In this document: one piece after another, positions 38,842 to 48,845 of the stretch
How the letters are laid out: every line of letters starts with the position of its first letter
How positions within the stretch are numbered: position 1 is the stretch's first letter
Assembly: GCA_963704975.1 (NCBI GenBank)
Contig: CAVPIK010000014.1
Span: 186,001-250,000 of the forward strand
DNA: 64,000 bases
Source of the DNA: JAGNDO01 sp963704975
Lineage (GTDB): Bacteria > Chloroflexota > Anaerolineae > Caldilineales > Caldilineaceae
Direction: 5' to 3'
The notes under the pieces: model-generated
The model's input: only the letters and a program-made list of their open reading frames with translations
What the model was told of the DNA's origin: nothing
The model's database searches: none
Program-made: the position numbers and the translations under genes

Positions 38842-41699
38842 ATGCCTCACAACACCGAGCGCATCTTCGTCGCCGTGGATCTGGAAACCACCGGCTTGGA
38901 TGCCAAAAAAGACGCCATCATCGAGATCGGCGCGGTGCGCATCCAGGGCGATCAGGTCATCGACCGCTTTTCCACGCTGATCAACCCCGGCCGCAAGATC
39001 CCCCTGCGCATCGAACAGATCACCGGCATCACCGACAAAGACGTGGCCAACGCGCCCACCCTGGCCGAGATCGCCCCGGAACTCCTGGCCTTTGTGGATG
39101 CCAGCGTCACCGGCGTGATCGCCCACAACGCCGGGTTCGACCTGGGATTTTTAGAGGCGGCCAACATCCGCTTCCACCGCCCGGCCCTGGACACCTTCGA
39201 ACTGTCCACCATCCTGCTGCCGGGGATGCCCAGCTATAGCCTGGGCGAACTGTGCCGGGGGCTGGGCATTGTGCTGGAAGACGCCCACCGGGCCTTGGAC
39301 GATGCCGAGGCCAGCGCCCGGCTCTTCATGATGCTCAACGGCCAGATCCAGCGCATGGACGGGCGGATTTTGGCCCAACTCTCCACCGCAGGCGCCCAGG
39401 TGGACTGGCCGCCTCATGTTGTTGATTCGAGGACGAAATCCGTCTGCGCCGGGCCGAATTTGGCGACGATTGGCTGGCCCAAACCCAACCGGACGGCCCC
39501 ACGCCGGATCGGCGCGTGGCCGCCGGGGCTGCGCTGGACCAAGGCGGCGGCTCCGGCGTCCAGGTGGACCCGGCCCAACTGACCCGCATTTTGGAGCCAG
39601 GGGGCATTTTGGCCCAGCGCCTGGGGGATCAATACGAGCATCGGGTGGGCCAGAGCGAGTTGGCGGGCCATGTGCTCAACGCCCTCAACGTGGGGGATCA
39701 TCTCCTGGCCGAGGCGGGCACGGGCACGGGCAAGAGCCTGGCCTATCTGCTCCCCGCGGCCCTGTGGAGCGTGGCCAACGAGCAGCGGGTGGTGGTCGCC
39801 ACCAACACCATCACCCTGCAAGATCAGCTTTTGGACAGCGAAATCCCCCGCATTCGGGAAGTGCTGGGGGATCTGGGGCTGGCCGGGCAGAACTGGCGCA
39901 CGGCCCTGCTCAAGGGGCGCAGCAACTATCTCTGCACCCGGCGGCTGCATCTTTGGCAGCAAAACCACCAGCTTTCCGCCCTGGAAATGCGGGTGCTGGC
40001 CAAAGTGCTGGTCTGGATCAGCATCACCCAGACCGGGGACGTGTCCGAGCTGTTCCTCTACGGCAGCCAGGAACAGGCCATCTGGTCCCACATGGCGTCG
40101 GACCCGGCCACGTGCAGCCGGGAGCGCTGTTTTGGCCACGCCCGCTCCCGGGTGGACGGCAGCCGGGAAGATTTTGTGGACTTTTTTCTGCTGGCCAAGC
40201 AGGAGGCCGAGGCCGCCCATTTGGTGGTGGTCAACCACGCCCTGCTCATGGCCGACATCTCCGCCGGGGGCCGGGTGCTGCCCGCCTACGATCACCTGAT
40301 CATCGACGAAGCCCACCGCCTGGAAGAGACCGCCACGGATCAGATGACCTATCGGGCCGACGCCCAGAGCATGGAGCGGCTCCTGGCCCGCCTGGATTTC
40401 CGGGGCGAACTGGCGGATCTCCTGCGCCGCCATCCGCCCAGCGCCGAGGCCGCCGCCGCCCTCTCCGGCAAGGCCAAGCGCATCCTGCCCCGCTTGCAGG
40501 AGTTCACCGCCGCCCTGGCCCGCTTCACCCTGCGCCAGCCGGACATGCGCAAAGAGAGCAAATACACCCAGCGTCTGCTCTTGGACGGCGCGGTGCGCAG
40601 CCAGCCCCGGTGGAGCCAGATCGAGGTGGAGTGGCAGTCGGTGAGCACCGAATTGGGGCGGCTGGCCGACGGGCTGAAAAGCCTGGGGGATCGGTTGCGT
40701 CAGGCCGGGTGGGACAGCATGGAACCCCAGGCCACCCATCTGGGCGACCTGTTGGGGCTGTTCGATGCCTTCGCCGACCTGCTGGGCAACATGGACGAGA
40801 TTATCTATCTGCCCAGCGGCCAGCGGGGGGATGTCAACGGCCAGCGGGTCTGCTGGCTGGAGTTGGAGACGGACGGCGAGCGGGTCTCTCTGTGCAGCGC
40901 GCCGGTCTATGTGGGCGAGTTGGTCAACACCAATCTGGTCCAAAATCTGCGGGCCGCCATCCTGACCGGGGCCACCTTGCGCACGGACGAAGGCTTCGGC
41001 TATGTGCGGGAGCGGCTGGGTCTGTGGGAGGTGAACTGCATCACCATCCCCAGCCCCTTCGACTATAAACGCAACGTGCTGCTCTGTCTGCCCACCGACA
41101 TGCCCCTGCCCAACCATCCCGCCTATCAACAGGCCGTGGAACAGGCCATCGTGCGGGCGGCCCAGGCCACGGACGGCCACACGTTGGCCCTCTTCACCAG
41201 CTATGCCCACCTGCGCACCACGGCCAACGCCATCCGCGGCCCCCTGGACCGCAGCGGCATTGTGGTGCTGGAACATGGGGGCAGCAGCCGTCGCCGCCTC
41301 CTGCGGGAGTTCAAAGAGACGCCCAAGGCCGTGCTTCTGGGCACGCGCAGCTTCTGGGAAGGTGTGGATCTGCCGGGGGATGAGTTAGAATGTCTGTTGA
41401 TCGTCAAGCTGCCCTTCAGCGTGCCCTCGGATCCCCTGGTGGCCGCCCGCAGCCAGCATTTCGACGATCCCTTCCGCGAATATACCCTGCCGGAGACCAT
41501 CCTGCGCTTCCGCCAGGGCTTTGGCCGCCTGGTGCGCCGGGCCTCGGATCGGGGGTCGGTGATCCTCTTGGACAGCCGCATCTGGCGCAAAGGCTACGGC
41601 CAGGGCTTCTTGGACGCCCTCCCCGACTGCACCGTGCGCCGGGTGCCGGTGATGAATTTGGACGGGGAGATCAAGCAATGGTTAATGGTTGATGGTTGA
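38842..41699 (+). CDS. dinG: DinG-family helicase with N-terminal DnaQ exonuclease domain, copy 2, frameshifted
   Basis: A second copy of the 34432 gene, differing mainly at silent positions and in a few residues (for example MPHNTERIF for MPLNTQRIF, and AAL for GAL near the middle). The same exonuclease, Walker A, DEAH and RQGFGRL motifs are present. It is intact where copy 1 is broken (near 40713) but has its own net +2 disturbance near 39420-39435, so each copy corrects the other. Followed by the same hairpin words and deoC copy 2. Confidence 0.9.
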
Positions 41700-41781
41700 T
41701 GGTTAATTTTTAATGGGTGTGTCAAGCCGCACTGCAAATTAACCATAAACCATTAACCATCAACCATTAACCATTAAAACG
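41680..41781. repeat. Inverted arrays of 'ggttaatggttgatgg' words between dinG and deoC (copy 2)
   Basis: Near-identical to the block at 37266, differing by a couple of inserted bases in the centre (GTCAAGCCGCACTGC versus GTCAAGCCCACGC). Confidence 0.7.
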
Positions 41782-41790
41782 AGGCAAAAA

Positions 41791-42705
41791 ATGACCCAAC
41801 TCACTTCTTTCAACATGGAATCCCTGGTCCAACAGATCACCGACCAAGTGCTTCAGGCCATGAACGGCCAGAGCAACGGCTTGGGCGGCCAGGCGTGCAG
41901 CGGATGCGCCACGTGCAAGGGCAACTGCGCGGGCAACTGTCCCGACGTGGTGCGCCAGGTGCTGGACTCCGGGGCCAGCCGCATTTCCACCCGGCTGGGG
42001 GTGCAGAACGTGGCCGCGGACATCGCCCGCACCATCGATCACACCCTGCTCAAGCCCGACGCCACGGAGCCCCAGATCCGCCAACTGTGCGCCGAGGCGT
42101 TGGAATACACCTTCGCCAGCGTCTGCGTCAACCCCACCTGGGTGCCCCTGTGCGCCGAGCTTTTGCGGGGCAGCCCGGTCCTCACCTGCACGGTGATCGG
42201 CTTCCCCCTGGGCGCAACCTTGGACACGTCCAAGGCATTTGAGGCCGAACAGGCCATCCGCCACGGTGCCCAGGAGGTGGACATGGTGATCAACGTGGGG
42301 CGACTCAAGAGCAAGCAGTATCGGGCCGTGGAGGATGACATCCTGGGCGTGGTGCGGGCCGCCCACAGCCACGGCGTGCCGGTCAAGGTGATCATCGAGA
42401 CCTCCCTGCTCACCGACGAGGAAAAGGTGGAGGCCTGCGCCCTGAGCATGGCCGCCGGCGCGGACTTCGTCAAGACCAGCACGGGCTTCAGCGGCGGCGG
42501 GGCCACGGCGGAGGACATCGCCCTCATGCGCAAGGTGGTGGGCGCGGGGTTGGGGGTCAAGGCCAGCGGCGGCGTGCGCAACGCCGAAGACGCCAAGGCC
42601 ATGATCGCGGCCGGGGCCACCCGCATCGGGGCCAGCGCCGGGGTGCGGATTGTGAAGGAAGTCTCCGGCCAGAAGGTGGGGGCGGACACGGGGGGGAAGT
42701 ATTGA
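41791..42705 (+). CDS. deoC: Deoxyribose-phosphate aldolase with Cys-rich N-terminal extension, copy 2
   Basis: 304 residues, intact, with only a handful of N-terminal substitutions relative to copy 1 (SFNMESLVQQ for SYNMESLVKQ, QSNG for QGNG). All catalytic residues and the CSGCATCKGNCAGNC segment are kept. Retention of two nearly identical intact proteins with silent differences indicates selection or recent divergence between haplotypes. It is followed by a terminator, a family B palindrome and the intact regulator. Confidence 0.93.
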   Translation: MTQLTSFNMESLVQQITDQVLQAMNGQSNGLGGQACSGCATCKGNCAGNCPDVVRQVLDSGASRISTRLGVQNVAADIARTIDHTLLKPDATEPQIRQLCAEALEYTFASVCVNPTWVPLCAELLRGSPVLTCTVIGFPLGATLDTSKAFEAEQAIRHGAQEVDMVINVGRLKSKQYRAVEDDILGVVRAAHSHGVPVKVIIETSLLTDEEKVEACALSMAAGADFVKTSTGFSGGGATAEDIALMRKVVGAGLGVKASGGVRNAEDAKAMIAAGATRIGASAGVRIVKEVSGQKVGADTGGKY

Positions 42706-42737
42706 TCAGATAGCGAATGGCGAATAGCGAATGGCGA

Positions 42738-42779
42738 AGGCCCTGGGGCGGACGAATTGTCTGCTTCGGGGCCTTTTTT
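42738..42779 (+). terminator. Rho-independent terminator after deoC copy 2
   Basis: Same hairpin as at 38367, followed by TTTTTTG. The words before it (GCGAATGGCGAATAGCGAATGG) differ from those in copy 1 (GATTTTGGATTGG). Confidence 0.75.
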
Positions 42780-42790
42780 GTTGGGCGGCG

Positions 42791-42824
42791 ACCTTCCAGG
42801 AAGCTTTAAGCTTCCTGGAAGGTT
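42791..42824. repeat. Family B palindrome, copy 3
   Basis: Identical to the copy at 38418, in the same place relative to deoC and deoR. Confidence 0.8.
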
Positions 42825-42845
42825 ATAGGCGTCAAAAATTGGGTA

Positions 42846-42921
42846 TTGACAACAAACAACAATTCAGGTATGATATTTTTACCGATTTCAACAAAATTCA
42901 ATAAATTTCAACAAACGAGTG
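42846..42921 (+). promoter_or_regulatory. Promoter and operator-like repeats of the rhamnose-operon regulator
   Basis: TTGACA (42846-42851), 17 bp, TATGAT (42869-42874), then TTTCAACAAA-type repeats before the GTG at 42926. It is the only strong promoter seen before the seven-gene operon, so it probably drives regulator and rhamnose genes together. Confidence 0.78.
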
Positions 42922-42925
42922 CCCC

Positions 42926-43720
42926 GTGACGACTCACGAACGCCGCCAATTTCTCTTCGAGATGCTACGCCAGCAGCCCGGTTTGCGCGTCTTGGAGTTG
43001 GCCCAGGCGTTGGATGTCTCCGAAGGTACCGTGCGCAATGATCTGAACGCGCTGGAGGAGGAGGGCAAGCTCAAGCGGGTGCATGGCGGGGCGGTGTTGA
43101 ACGAGCCGGATCAATTTCAGAGCCATTCCTTTGATCGTCGGCATAAAGAAAACGTGGTCGCCAAGCTTGCCATTGCCCAAGGGGCAGCCCGTTTGGTGAA
43201 TGACGGCGATTCGATTTTTGTGGATGCCAGCAGCACCAGCTTTTTCTTTGCCCGGGCCTTGGCCGCCCGCAGGGGCTTGCGGGTGGTGACAAATGGCTTT
43301 GAAGTCGCCAAGGAACTGGCCAAAAACCACTCCAACAACGTGATCTTGCTGGGGGGCGTGGTGGACACGGGCTCCTCGTCCGTCACCGGGCTGTTGAGCG
43401 AGCGCATCATTTCGGAGTTTCATTTCCAGAAGACCTTTCTGGCCTGTAGCGGATTTAGCTTGGAGCGGGGCATGACCGAGGTTCACCTGGCCGAAGCCCA
43501 GCTCAAACGCAAGGTGATTGCGTCTACGGCAAAACTGTTCGCCCTGGTGGACTCATCCAAGTTTGGCAAAGAAGATTTGACCCCCTTTGCCCGCCCCGAA
43601 GAGATCTTCCATCTCTTTACCGATTGTGACCTATCGGCAACCTGGGCGGAAGCCTTGCAGCGGGCAGGGATCAACTATACGAGTTGCGAAAAAGAGACGG
43701 CGGCCACCCCAAATGAGTGA
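42926..43720 (+). CDS. DeoR/GlpR-family transcriptional regulator of the rhamnose operon
   Basis: 264 residues. N-terminal HTH (LELAQALDVSEGTVRNDLNA, residues about 20-40) and the DeoR sugar-phosphate sensor domain with IFVDASSTSFFFARAL and LVDSSKFGKEDLTPFA. The position before a RhaT-type ATPase mirrors rhaR (a DeoR member) in rhizobial rhamnose loci. It overlaps the next gene by 8 bp, so it is cotranslated with the transporter. Likely a repressor relieved by a rhamnose-derived phosphate; ligand inferred. Confidence 0.9.
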   Translation: MTTHERRQFLFEMLRQQPGLRVLELAQALDVSEGTVRNDLNALEEEGKLKRVHGGAVLNEPDQFQSHSFDRRHKENVVAKLAIAQGAARLVNDGDSIFVDASSTSFFFARALAARRGLRVVTNGFEVAKELAKNHSNNVILLGGVVDTGSSSVTGLLSERIISEFHFQKTFLACSGFSLERGMTEVHLAEAQLKRKVIASTAKLFALVDSSKFGKEDLTPFARPEEIFHLFTDCDLSATWAEALQRAGINYTSCEKETAATPNE

Positions 43721-45226
43721 AATCACCAAACCCATCCTTGAACTAAAAAACATTTCCAAGAGCTTTTCCGGCGTCGAGGTGCTCCACGGCGTCTCCTTTA
43801 CCCTGCGCCCCGGCGAGGTCCACGCCCTGTTGGGCGAAAACGGCGCAGGCAAATCCACCCTGGTCAAGGTGATCACCGGTGTGCATCGCCCGAATGGCGG
43901 GGAGATTTTGCTGAACGGGCAAGCCCGTACAGTTTGCCGACGCCCGTGCCTCCCGCCAGGCCGGCATCGCCGCCATCTATCAGGAGTTGACCCTCTTCCC
44001 GGATCTGGATGTGGCCGAGAATATCTTTGTGGGCCGTCAGCCGACGACCTTGGGCGGACGCATCGACTGGCGCAAACTCTATGCCGACGCCGGGGCGTTG
44101 CTCGATTCCTTGGGCGTGCAGCTTGATCTGAAACGCAAGGCCCGCACTCTGAGCATCGCCCAACAGCAGATGATCGAGATCGCCCGGGCCTTTTCCATCA
44201 ACGCCCGCATCCTGATCATGGACGAACCCACCTCCTCCCTCACCCTGAACGAGGTGGCGGATCTCTTCCAGCTTGTGCGCCGCCTGCGGGATGACGGCAC
44301 GGCCATCGTCTTCATTTCCCACCGATTGGAAGAGCTTTTTGAGTTGGTGGACCGGGTGACGGTGCTGCGGGATGGCTCCTATGTGGACACCAAGCCCATG
44401 CAGGGGGTGACCCGAGACGACCTGATCCGCATGATGGTGGGGCGCACGATCACGGACCTCTTCCCCAAGCAGGAGGTGGAGGCCGGGGAGGTGGTGCTGA
44501 AGGTGGACCATCTGAGCCGGACCGGGAGCTTTACGGATGTCAGCTTTGAGCTGCGCCGGGGGGAGATCCTGGGCATGGCCGGGCTGGTGGGCGCGGGGCG
44601 CACCAACGTGGCCCGGGCCATCTTCGGGGTGGAACCGGCCACGGCCGGGACGATCCAGATCGAGGGCAAGGCGGTGACCATCACCTCGGCCCAGCAGGCC
44701 ATCGGGCTGGGGCTGGCCTATGTGCCCGAAGATCGCCAATTGCACGGGCTGATTCCGGCCATGAATTTGACCTCGAATATCAGCCTGCCCATGCTTGCGG
44801 ACTATGCCCAAGGGGGCGGGCGACTGAACGGCAAGATGGAGTTGGACGCCACCTACGCCGCGGCCCAGCAGATGGAAGTGCGGGCCAACAATATCTGGCA
44901 GAACGCCCAGGAGCTTTCCGGCGGCAACCAGCAGAAGGTGGTGCTGGCCAAGTGGCTCTCCACCAATCCCCGCATCCTGATTTTGGACGAGCCGACCCGG
45001 GGCATCGACGTGGGCACCAAGGCCGCGGTCCACGCCCTGATGAGCAAATTGGCCAGCGGAGGGCATGGCCATCCTGATGATCTCCTCGGAATTGCCCGAA
45101 GTCTTGGGCATGAGCGACCGGGTGATCGTCATGCACGAGGGGCATGTCACCGCCCACTTTACGCGGGCCGAAGCCACCCAAGAAAAGATCATCTCCGCCG
45201 CCACAAAATCCGTGACGATAGGATAA
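43713..45226 (+). CDS. rhaT: Sugar ABC transporter ATPase (rhamnose type), frameshifted
   Basis: About 504 residues with two fused ABC domains. First: GENGAGKSTLVKVI, LSIAQQQMIEIARAF, ILIMDEPTSSLT. Second: GLVGAGRTNVARAIFG (degenerate Walker A as usual in this family), LSGGNQQKVVLAKWL, ILILDEPTRGIDVG. +1 shifts lie near 43920 and 45060, each cured by removing one base. It energises uptake with the two permeases that follow directly; the rhamnose assignment comes from the rhaA gene in the same operon. Confidence 0.88.
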
Positions 45227-45232
45227 GCCATC

Positions 45233-46247
45233 GTGACCGTTCAAAATTCTGCTGTCGAAAAATCATCTTTCTCCCTGCGCAACCTGTTGCTGGCCCTGGT
45301 GCGCTTCCGCGAGGCCGGGATCAGCGTCTTTATCCTGATCCTGGTGGTGGCTCGTCACCCTGCGGGCACCCTCCTTCCTGACCCCGGACAACTTTCAGGA
45401 TATTCTGCTCAACATCTCCATCCTGGCCATCGTGGCCCTGGCCCAGACTATGGTGATCATCACCCACGGCATCGACCTCTCGGTCAGTTCCATGATCGGG
45501 CTGGTGGCCATGATGGTGGCCTTTTTGGTCAAGCAGAACCCGGAGATGTCCATGATCTTTGTGGTGCTGCTTGGGCATGGGGCTGGGCGGGGTGCTGGGG
45601 ATGTTCAACAGCCTGATCATCACCCTGGGCAATGTGCCGCCCATCATCGCCACCCTGGGCACCTTGAGCATCTATCGGGGGCTGGTCTTCTTCTACAGCC
45701 AGGGGACTTGGGTCAACTCCTTTGAACTGCCCAAGAGCTTCAAAGTGTTCTCCAAGGGCACGGCCTTGGGACTGCCCAACATGGTGATCATCGCCATCGT
45801 CGTGGCCGTCGTCGTCTACTATTTCCTCAACCACACCCGCACGGGACGGGATATCTATGCCGTGGGCAGCAACGAAGATGCCGCCCAATTTGCCGGCATC
45901 CGCAAAGCAGCGCATCCTCTTTATCGTCTATATGTTGAGCGGTGTGCTCTCCGGCCTGGCCGCGGTGCTTGTGGGCCTCCCGCTTTGAATCGGCCCAGAC
46001 CAACACGGCCTTGGGCTTTGAGCTGCAGACCGTGGCCGCGGCCGTGGTGGGTGGGGTGAGCATCAGCGGCGGGGTGGGGACTGTGCCGGGGGTGCTGCTG
46101 GGCGCGCTGCTCCTGGGTGTGATTCAGAACTCCCTCACCCTGGTCCGTATCTCCCCCTTCTGGCAGTTGGCCGCCCAGGGCCTGCTGATTCTGGTGGCCG
46201 TCATGTCGGACAAGTGGATTTTGAACAGCGTGGAGAAGTCGAAATAA
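45233..46247 (+). CDS. rhaP: Sugar ABC transporter permease 1, frameshifted
   Basis: About 337 residues over four +1 shifts, GTG start 6 bp after the ATPase. Multiple membrane helices, with the family motif THGIDLSVSSMIGLVAMM and the conserved GGVSISGGVGTVPGVLLGAL loop of RbsC-type permeases. It forms the membrane channel with the second permease; its stop overlaps that gene's ATG (TAATG). Confidence 0.87.
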
Positions 46248-47386
46248 TGACGCGCAACGACACCTGTGCAATCAAAAAATGGCCAATCAACGGCCACCGC
46301 CACCATCAGCGCCAAGGCCCCCAAGCGCTCCTTCCTGGCCCAGTTCCAGCGCTGGGAGTGGATGCTGGTGGGCCTGATCATCATCGACGTGGTGGTCAAC
46401 ACCCAGCTCTCGCCCTATTTCTTCGACGCCCGCAACCTCTCCCGCACCTCCTCGGACTTCATGGAGATCGGGATCATGATGTTGCCCATGGTCTTCATCA
46501 TCATCACGGGCAACATCGACCTCTCTGTGGCCTCCAACATGGGCATGAGCGCCTCGTTTATGGGCTTGTTGCACAACATGGGGGTGAACGTGTGGGTGGC
46601 CGCCCTGGCCGGGCTGATTCTCGGCACCCTGGGCGGTCTGTTGAACGGGGTCTTGGTGGCCCGCATCAAACTGCCCTCCCTGGTGGTGACCCTGGGCACC
46701 TACGCCTTTTATCGGGGCATCGCCTACGGCTTCCTGGGGGATCAGGCGGCCCGGGGCTATCCAGAGGCCTTCACCTATTTTGGCCAGGGCAAGGTCTTTG
46801 ACTCGCTTGATCCCCTTTTCCGTGGCCCTCTTTGTGGTGCTTGGCCATCATCTTTGGCTTTGTGCTGCACAAGACCGCCTTTGGCCGCTATCTCTATGCC
46901 ATGGGCAACAACGAAGAAGCCACCATCTATTCCGGCGTGCCCGTGGTCAAGATCAAGCTGATCATCTTCACCCTCTCCGGCTTCATGTCGGCCCTGGCCG
47001 GGTTGATCCTGGCCGCCCGCTTTGGCAGCACCCGGCCGGACATCGGCATGGGGCTGGAACTGGCCGTGATCACCGCTGTGGTATTAGGTGGAGTAGACAT
47101 CAACGGCGGCAGCGGCTCCATGACCGGCTCCGTGCTGGCCCTGCTGCTGATCGGGCTGATGCGCTTCGGCATGAGTCTGCTCAACATCCAGGGCCAGGTC
47201 CAGGGCATCGCCATCGGCTTCATGCTGATTCTGTCCATCCTGATCCCCCATCTGGTGCGCAACCTTTCCATCCGCAACACCAAGTTGACCCGAGAAACGG
47301 TCATCACCGCCTTGGGGATCATCATCCCCTTTGTGCTCTTTATCGGCTACTTCTTCTGGTCACGGGCGGCGTTGTTGGCTGGTTGA
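46247..47386 (+). CDS. rhaQ: Sugar ABC transporter permease 2, frameshifted
   Basis: About 378 residues over three +1 shifts. RbsC-type signatures ITGNIDLSVASNMGMSASFM and GGVDINGGSGSMTGSVLAL, eight to ten hydrophobic helices, and a long C-terminal extension (LTRETVITALGIIIPFVLF) that adds another helix. It is translationally coupled to permease 1. The binding protein follows after a 250-bp gap filled with a palindromic repeat. Confidence 0.87.
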
Positions 47387-47400
47387 TTGGTCTGTAGAAA

Positions 47401-47555
47401 CTGCCACCCCCTCCCAACCTCCCCCAGATTGGGGGAGGAGCCGGATCGCCGTAGTCGGGAATCCGGTACGCACGATCTGTCCCCTCCCCAATCCTTGGGT
47501 TGAGTAGGCCGAATGGCCGTATCGAAACCTGGGGAGGGCTAGGGAGGGGTGGCAG
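47401..47555. repeat. Composite palindrome carrying a family A core
   Basis: Outer arms CTGCCACCCCCTCCCAACCT and GGGAGGGGTGGCAG enclose an inner CCCCCAGATTGGGGGAGG and, at 47497-47529, the GGTTGAGTAGGCCG... GTATCGAAACC core of family A. It lies inside the rhamnose operon between the permease and binding-protein genes, where a stable hairpin could raise the amount of the downstream message or limit read-through. Confidence 0.7.
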
Positions 47556-47637
47556 TTCATCCCATTTTTGCAAGTTACAACAAGCACCGTGCTTGTTGGC
47601 TTGACGTCAGATCCAAACAATTTCAAAGGAGAAAGAA

Positions 47638-48720
47638 ATGAAAAAGCGTTCCCTGTTCTCCGTCTTGGCAGTTCTGCTTGTTCTCAGCCTGGTGCTGGGC
47701 GCTTGTGCAGTGGTCGCCCCGGCCCCTGCCGCGGCCCCTGCGGCTGAAGCCCCTGCTGCTGAGGCTCCTGCCGTCGAGGCCCCGGCTGCCGAAGCCATGA
47801 CCTTTGTGTTGGTCCCCAAAAACCTGGGCAACCCCTACTTTGACACCGCCAACAACGGTGCCCAGGAAGCCGCCGCCGAGTTGGGCGTCACCGTCCTCTA
47901 CCAAGGCTCCTCCGCCGCGGACGCCACCCAGCAGATCCAGTTGATCAACTCCCTGATCGCCCAGAAGGTCAACGGCCTGGCGGTTGCGGCCAATGACGAA
48001 GACGCCCTGGTCCCCACGGGCAAGGACGCCATGGATGCCGGTATCCCCGTCGTCTCTTGGGACTCCGCCATTGGTCAGGGTGGCCGTGTGCTGCACATCA
48101 ACCAGGCTGTCCTGCGTGACATCGGTGCCATCCAGATCAAGATGGCCCTGGACCTGGCCCCGGAGGGCGGCGAGATCGCCATCCTCAGCGCCACCTCCAC
48201 CGCCCCCAACCAGAACGCTTGGATCGAGGTCATGAAGGAAGAGCTGGCCAAGCCCGAATACGCCAGCCTCACCCTGGTGGAAGTGGTCTACGGCGACGAC
48301 GATGACACCAAGAGCTACAACGAAGCCCTGGGTCTCTTCACCAAGTATCCCGACCTCAAGGTCATCATCTCCCCCACCACGGTTGGCATCGCCGCCTCCG
48401 CTCGGGCCGTCACCGACAAGGAATTGATCGGCCAGGTCATGGTCACCGGCTTGGGCACCCCCAACCAGATGCGCGAATACGTCAAGAACGGCGCTTCCCC
48501 TGAGTTCGCTCTGTGGAACCCCGCCGACCTGGGCTACCTCTCCGTCTACGTGCTGAAGGCCCTGGCTGATGGGGCCATCACCGGCGCCGCGGGTGACTCC
48601 TTCACCGCCGGTCGTTTGGGCGACTACACCGTCGAGACCGACGAGGCCCTGGGTGCCAACATCCTGCTCGGCCTGCCCTTCATCTACACCGCCGACAACA
48701 TCGACAACTTCAACTGGTAA
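47638..48720 (+). CDS. rhaS: Rhamnose ABC transporter substrate-binding lipoprotein
   Basis: 360 residues, intact. Signal peptide with lipobox LSLVLGAC, then a PAAEAPAAEAP linker (residues 25-52), then a periplasmic-binding fold (TFVLVPKNLGNPYFDTANNG; ISPTTVGIAASARA). The sequence resembles RhaS of rhizobial rhamnose transporters. In a monoderm-like cell it would be tethered outside the membrane. AAAGGAGA lies 6 bp before the ATG. It is the only transporter gene without a frame break. Confidence 0.93.
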   Translation: MKKRSLFSVLAVLLVLSLVLGACAVVAPAPAAAPAAEAPAAEAPAVEAPAAEAMTFVLVPKNLGNPYFDTANNGAQEAAAELGVTVLYQGSSAADATQQIQLINSLIAQKVNGLAVAANDEDALVPTGKDAMDAGIPVVSWDSAIGQGGRVLHINQAVLRDIGAIQIKMALDLAPEGGEIAILSATSTAPNQNAWIEVMKEELAKPEYASLTLVEVVYGDDDDTKSYNEALGLFTKYPDLKVIISPTTVGIAASARAVTDKELIGQVMVTGLGTPNQMREYVKNGASPEFALWNPADLGYLSVYVLKALADGAITGAAGDSFTAGRLGDYTVETDEALGANILLGLPFIYTADNIDNFNW

Positions 48721-48845
48721 GATTTAACGCTCAGTAGGGGTTGGGGTAGGTGGTGGCGGGCACAGAGATTTGTGCGCAACGGCACGAAATCTTTCCCGCG
48801 CACTCACCTGACCCAAACCCGTCTACATTCATTTGCGAGGCACCC

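Noticed and set aside
39414..41276. Long minus-strand open frame of 620 codons
   Set aside because: Exact antisense of dinG copy 2, with the same shadow present under copy 1; no ribosome binding site or recognisable domain.
34432..43720. Duplicated dinG-deoC block as an identical assembly repeat
   Set aside because: The copies differ by many scattered silent substitutions and by distinct spacer words, so they are not the same sequence written twice; haplotype joining remains possible.
48721..48845. Riboswitch between the binding protein and RhaA
   Set aside because: Only an imperfect inverted repeat (GGGTTGGGGTAGG...CCTGACCCAAACCC) is visible; no known riboswitch core was recognised.
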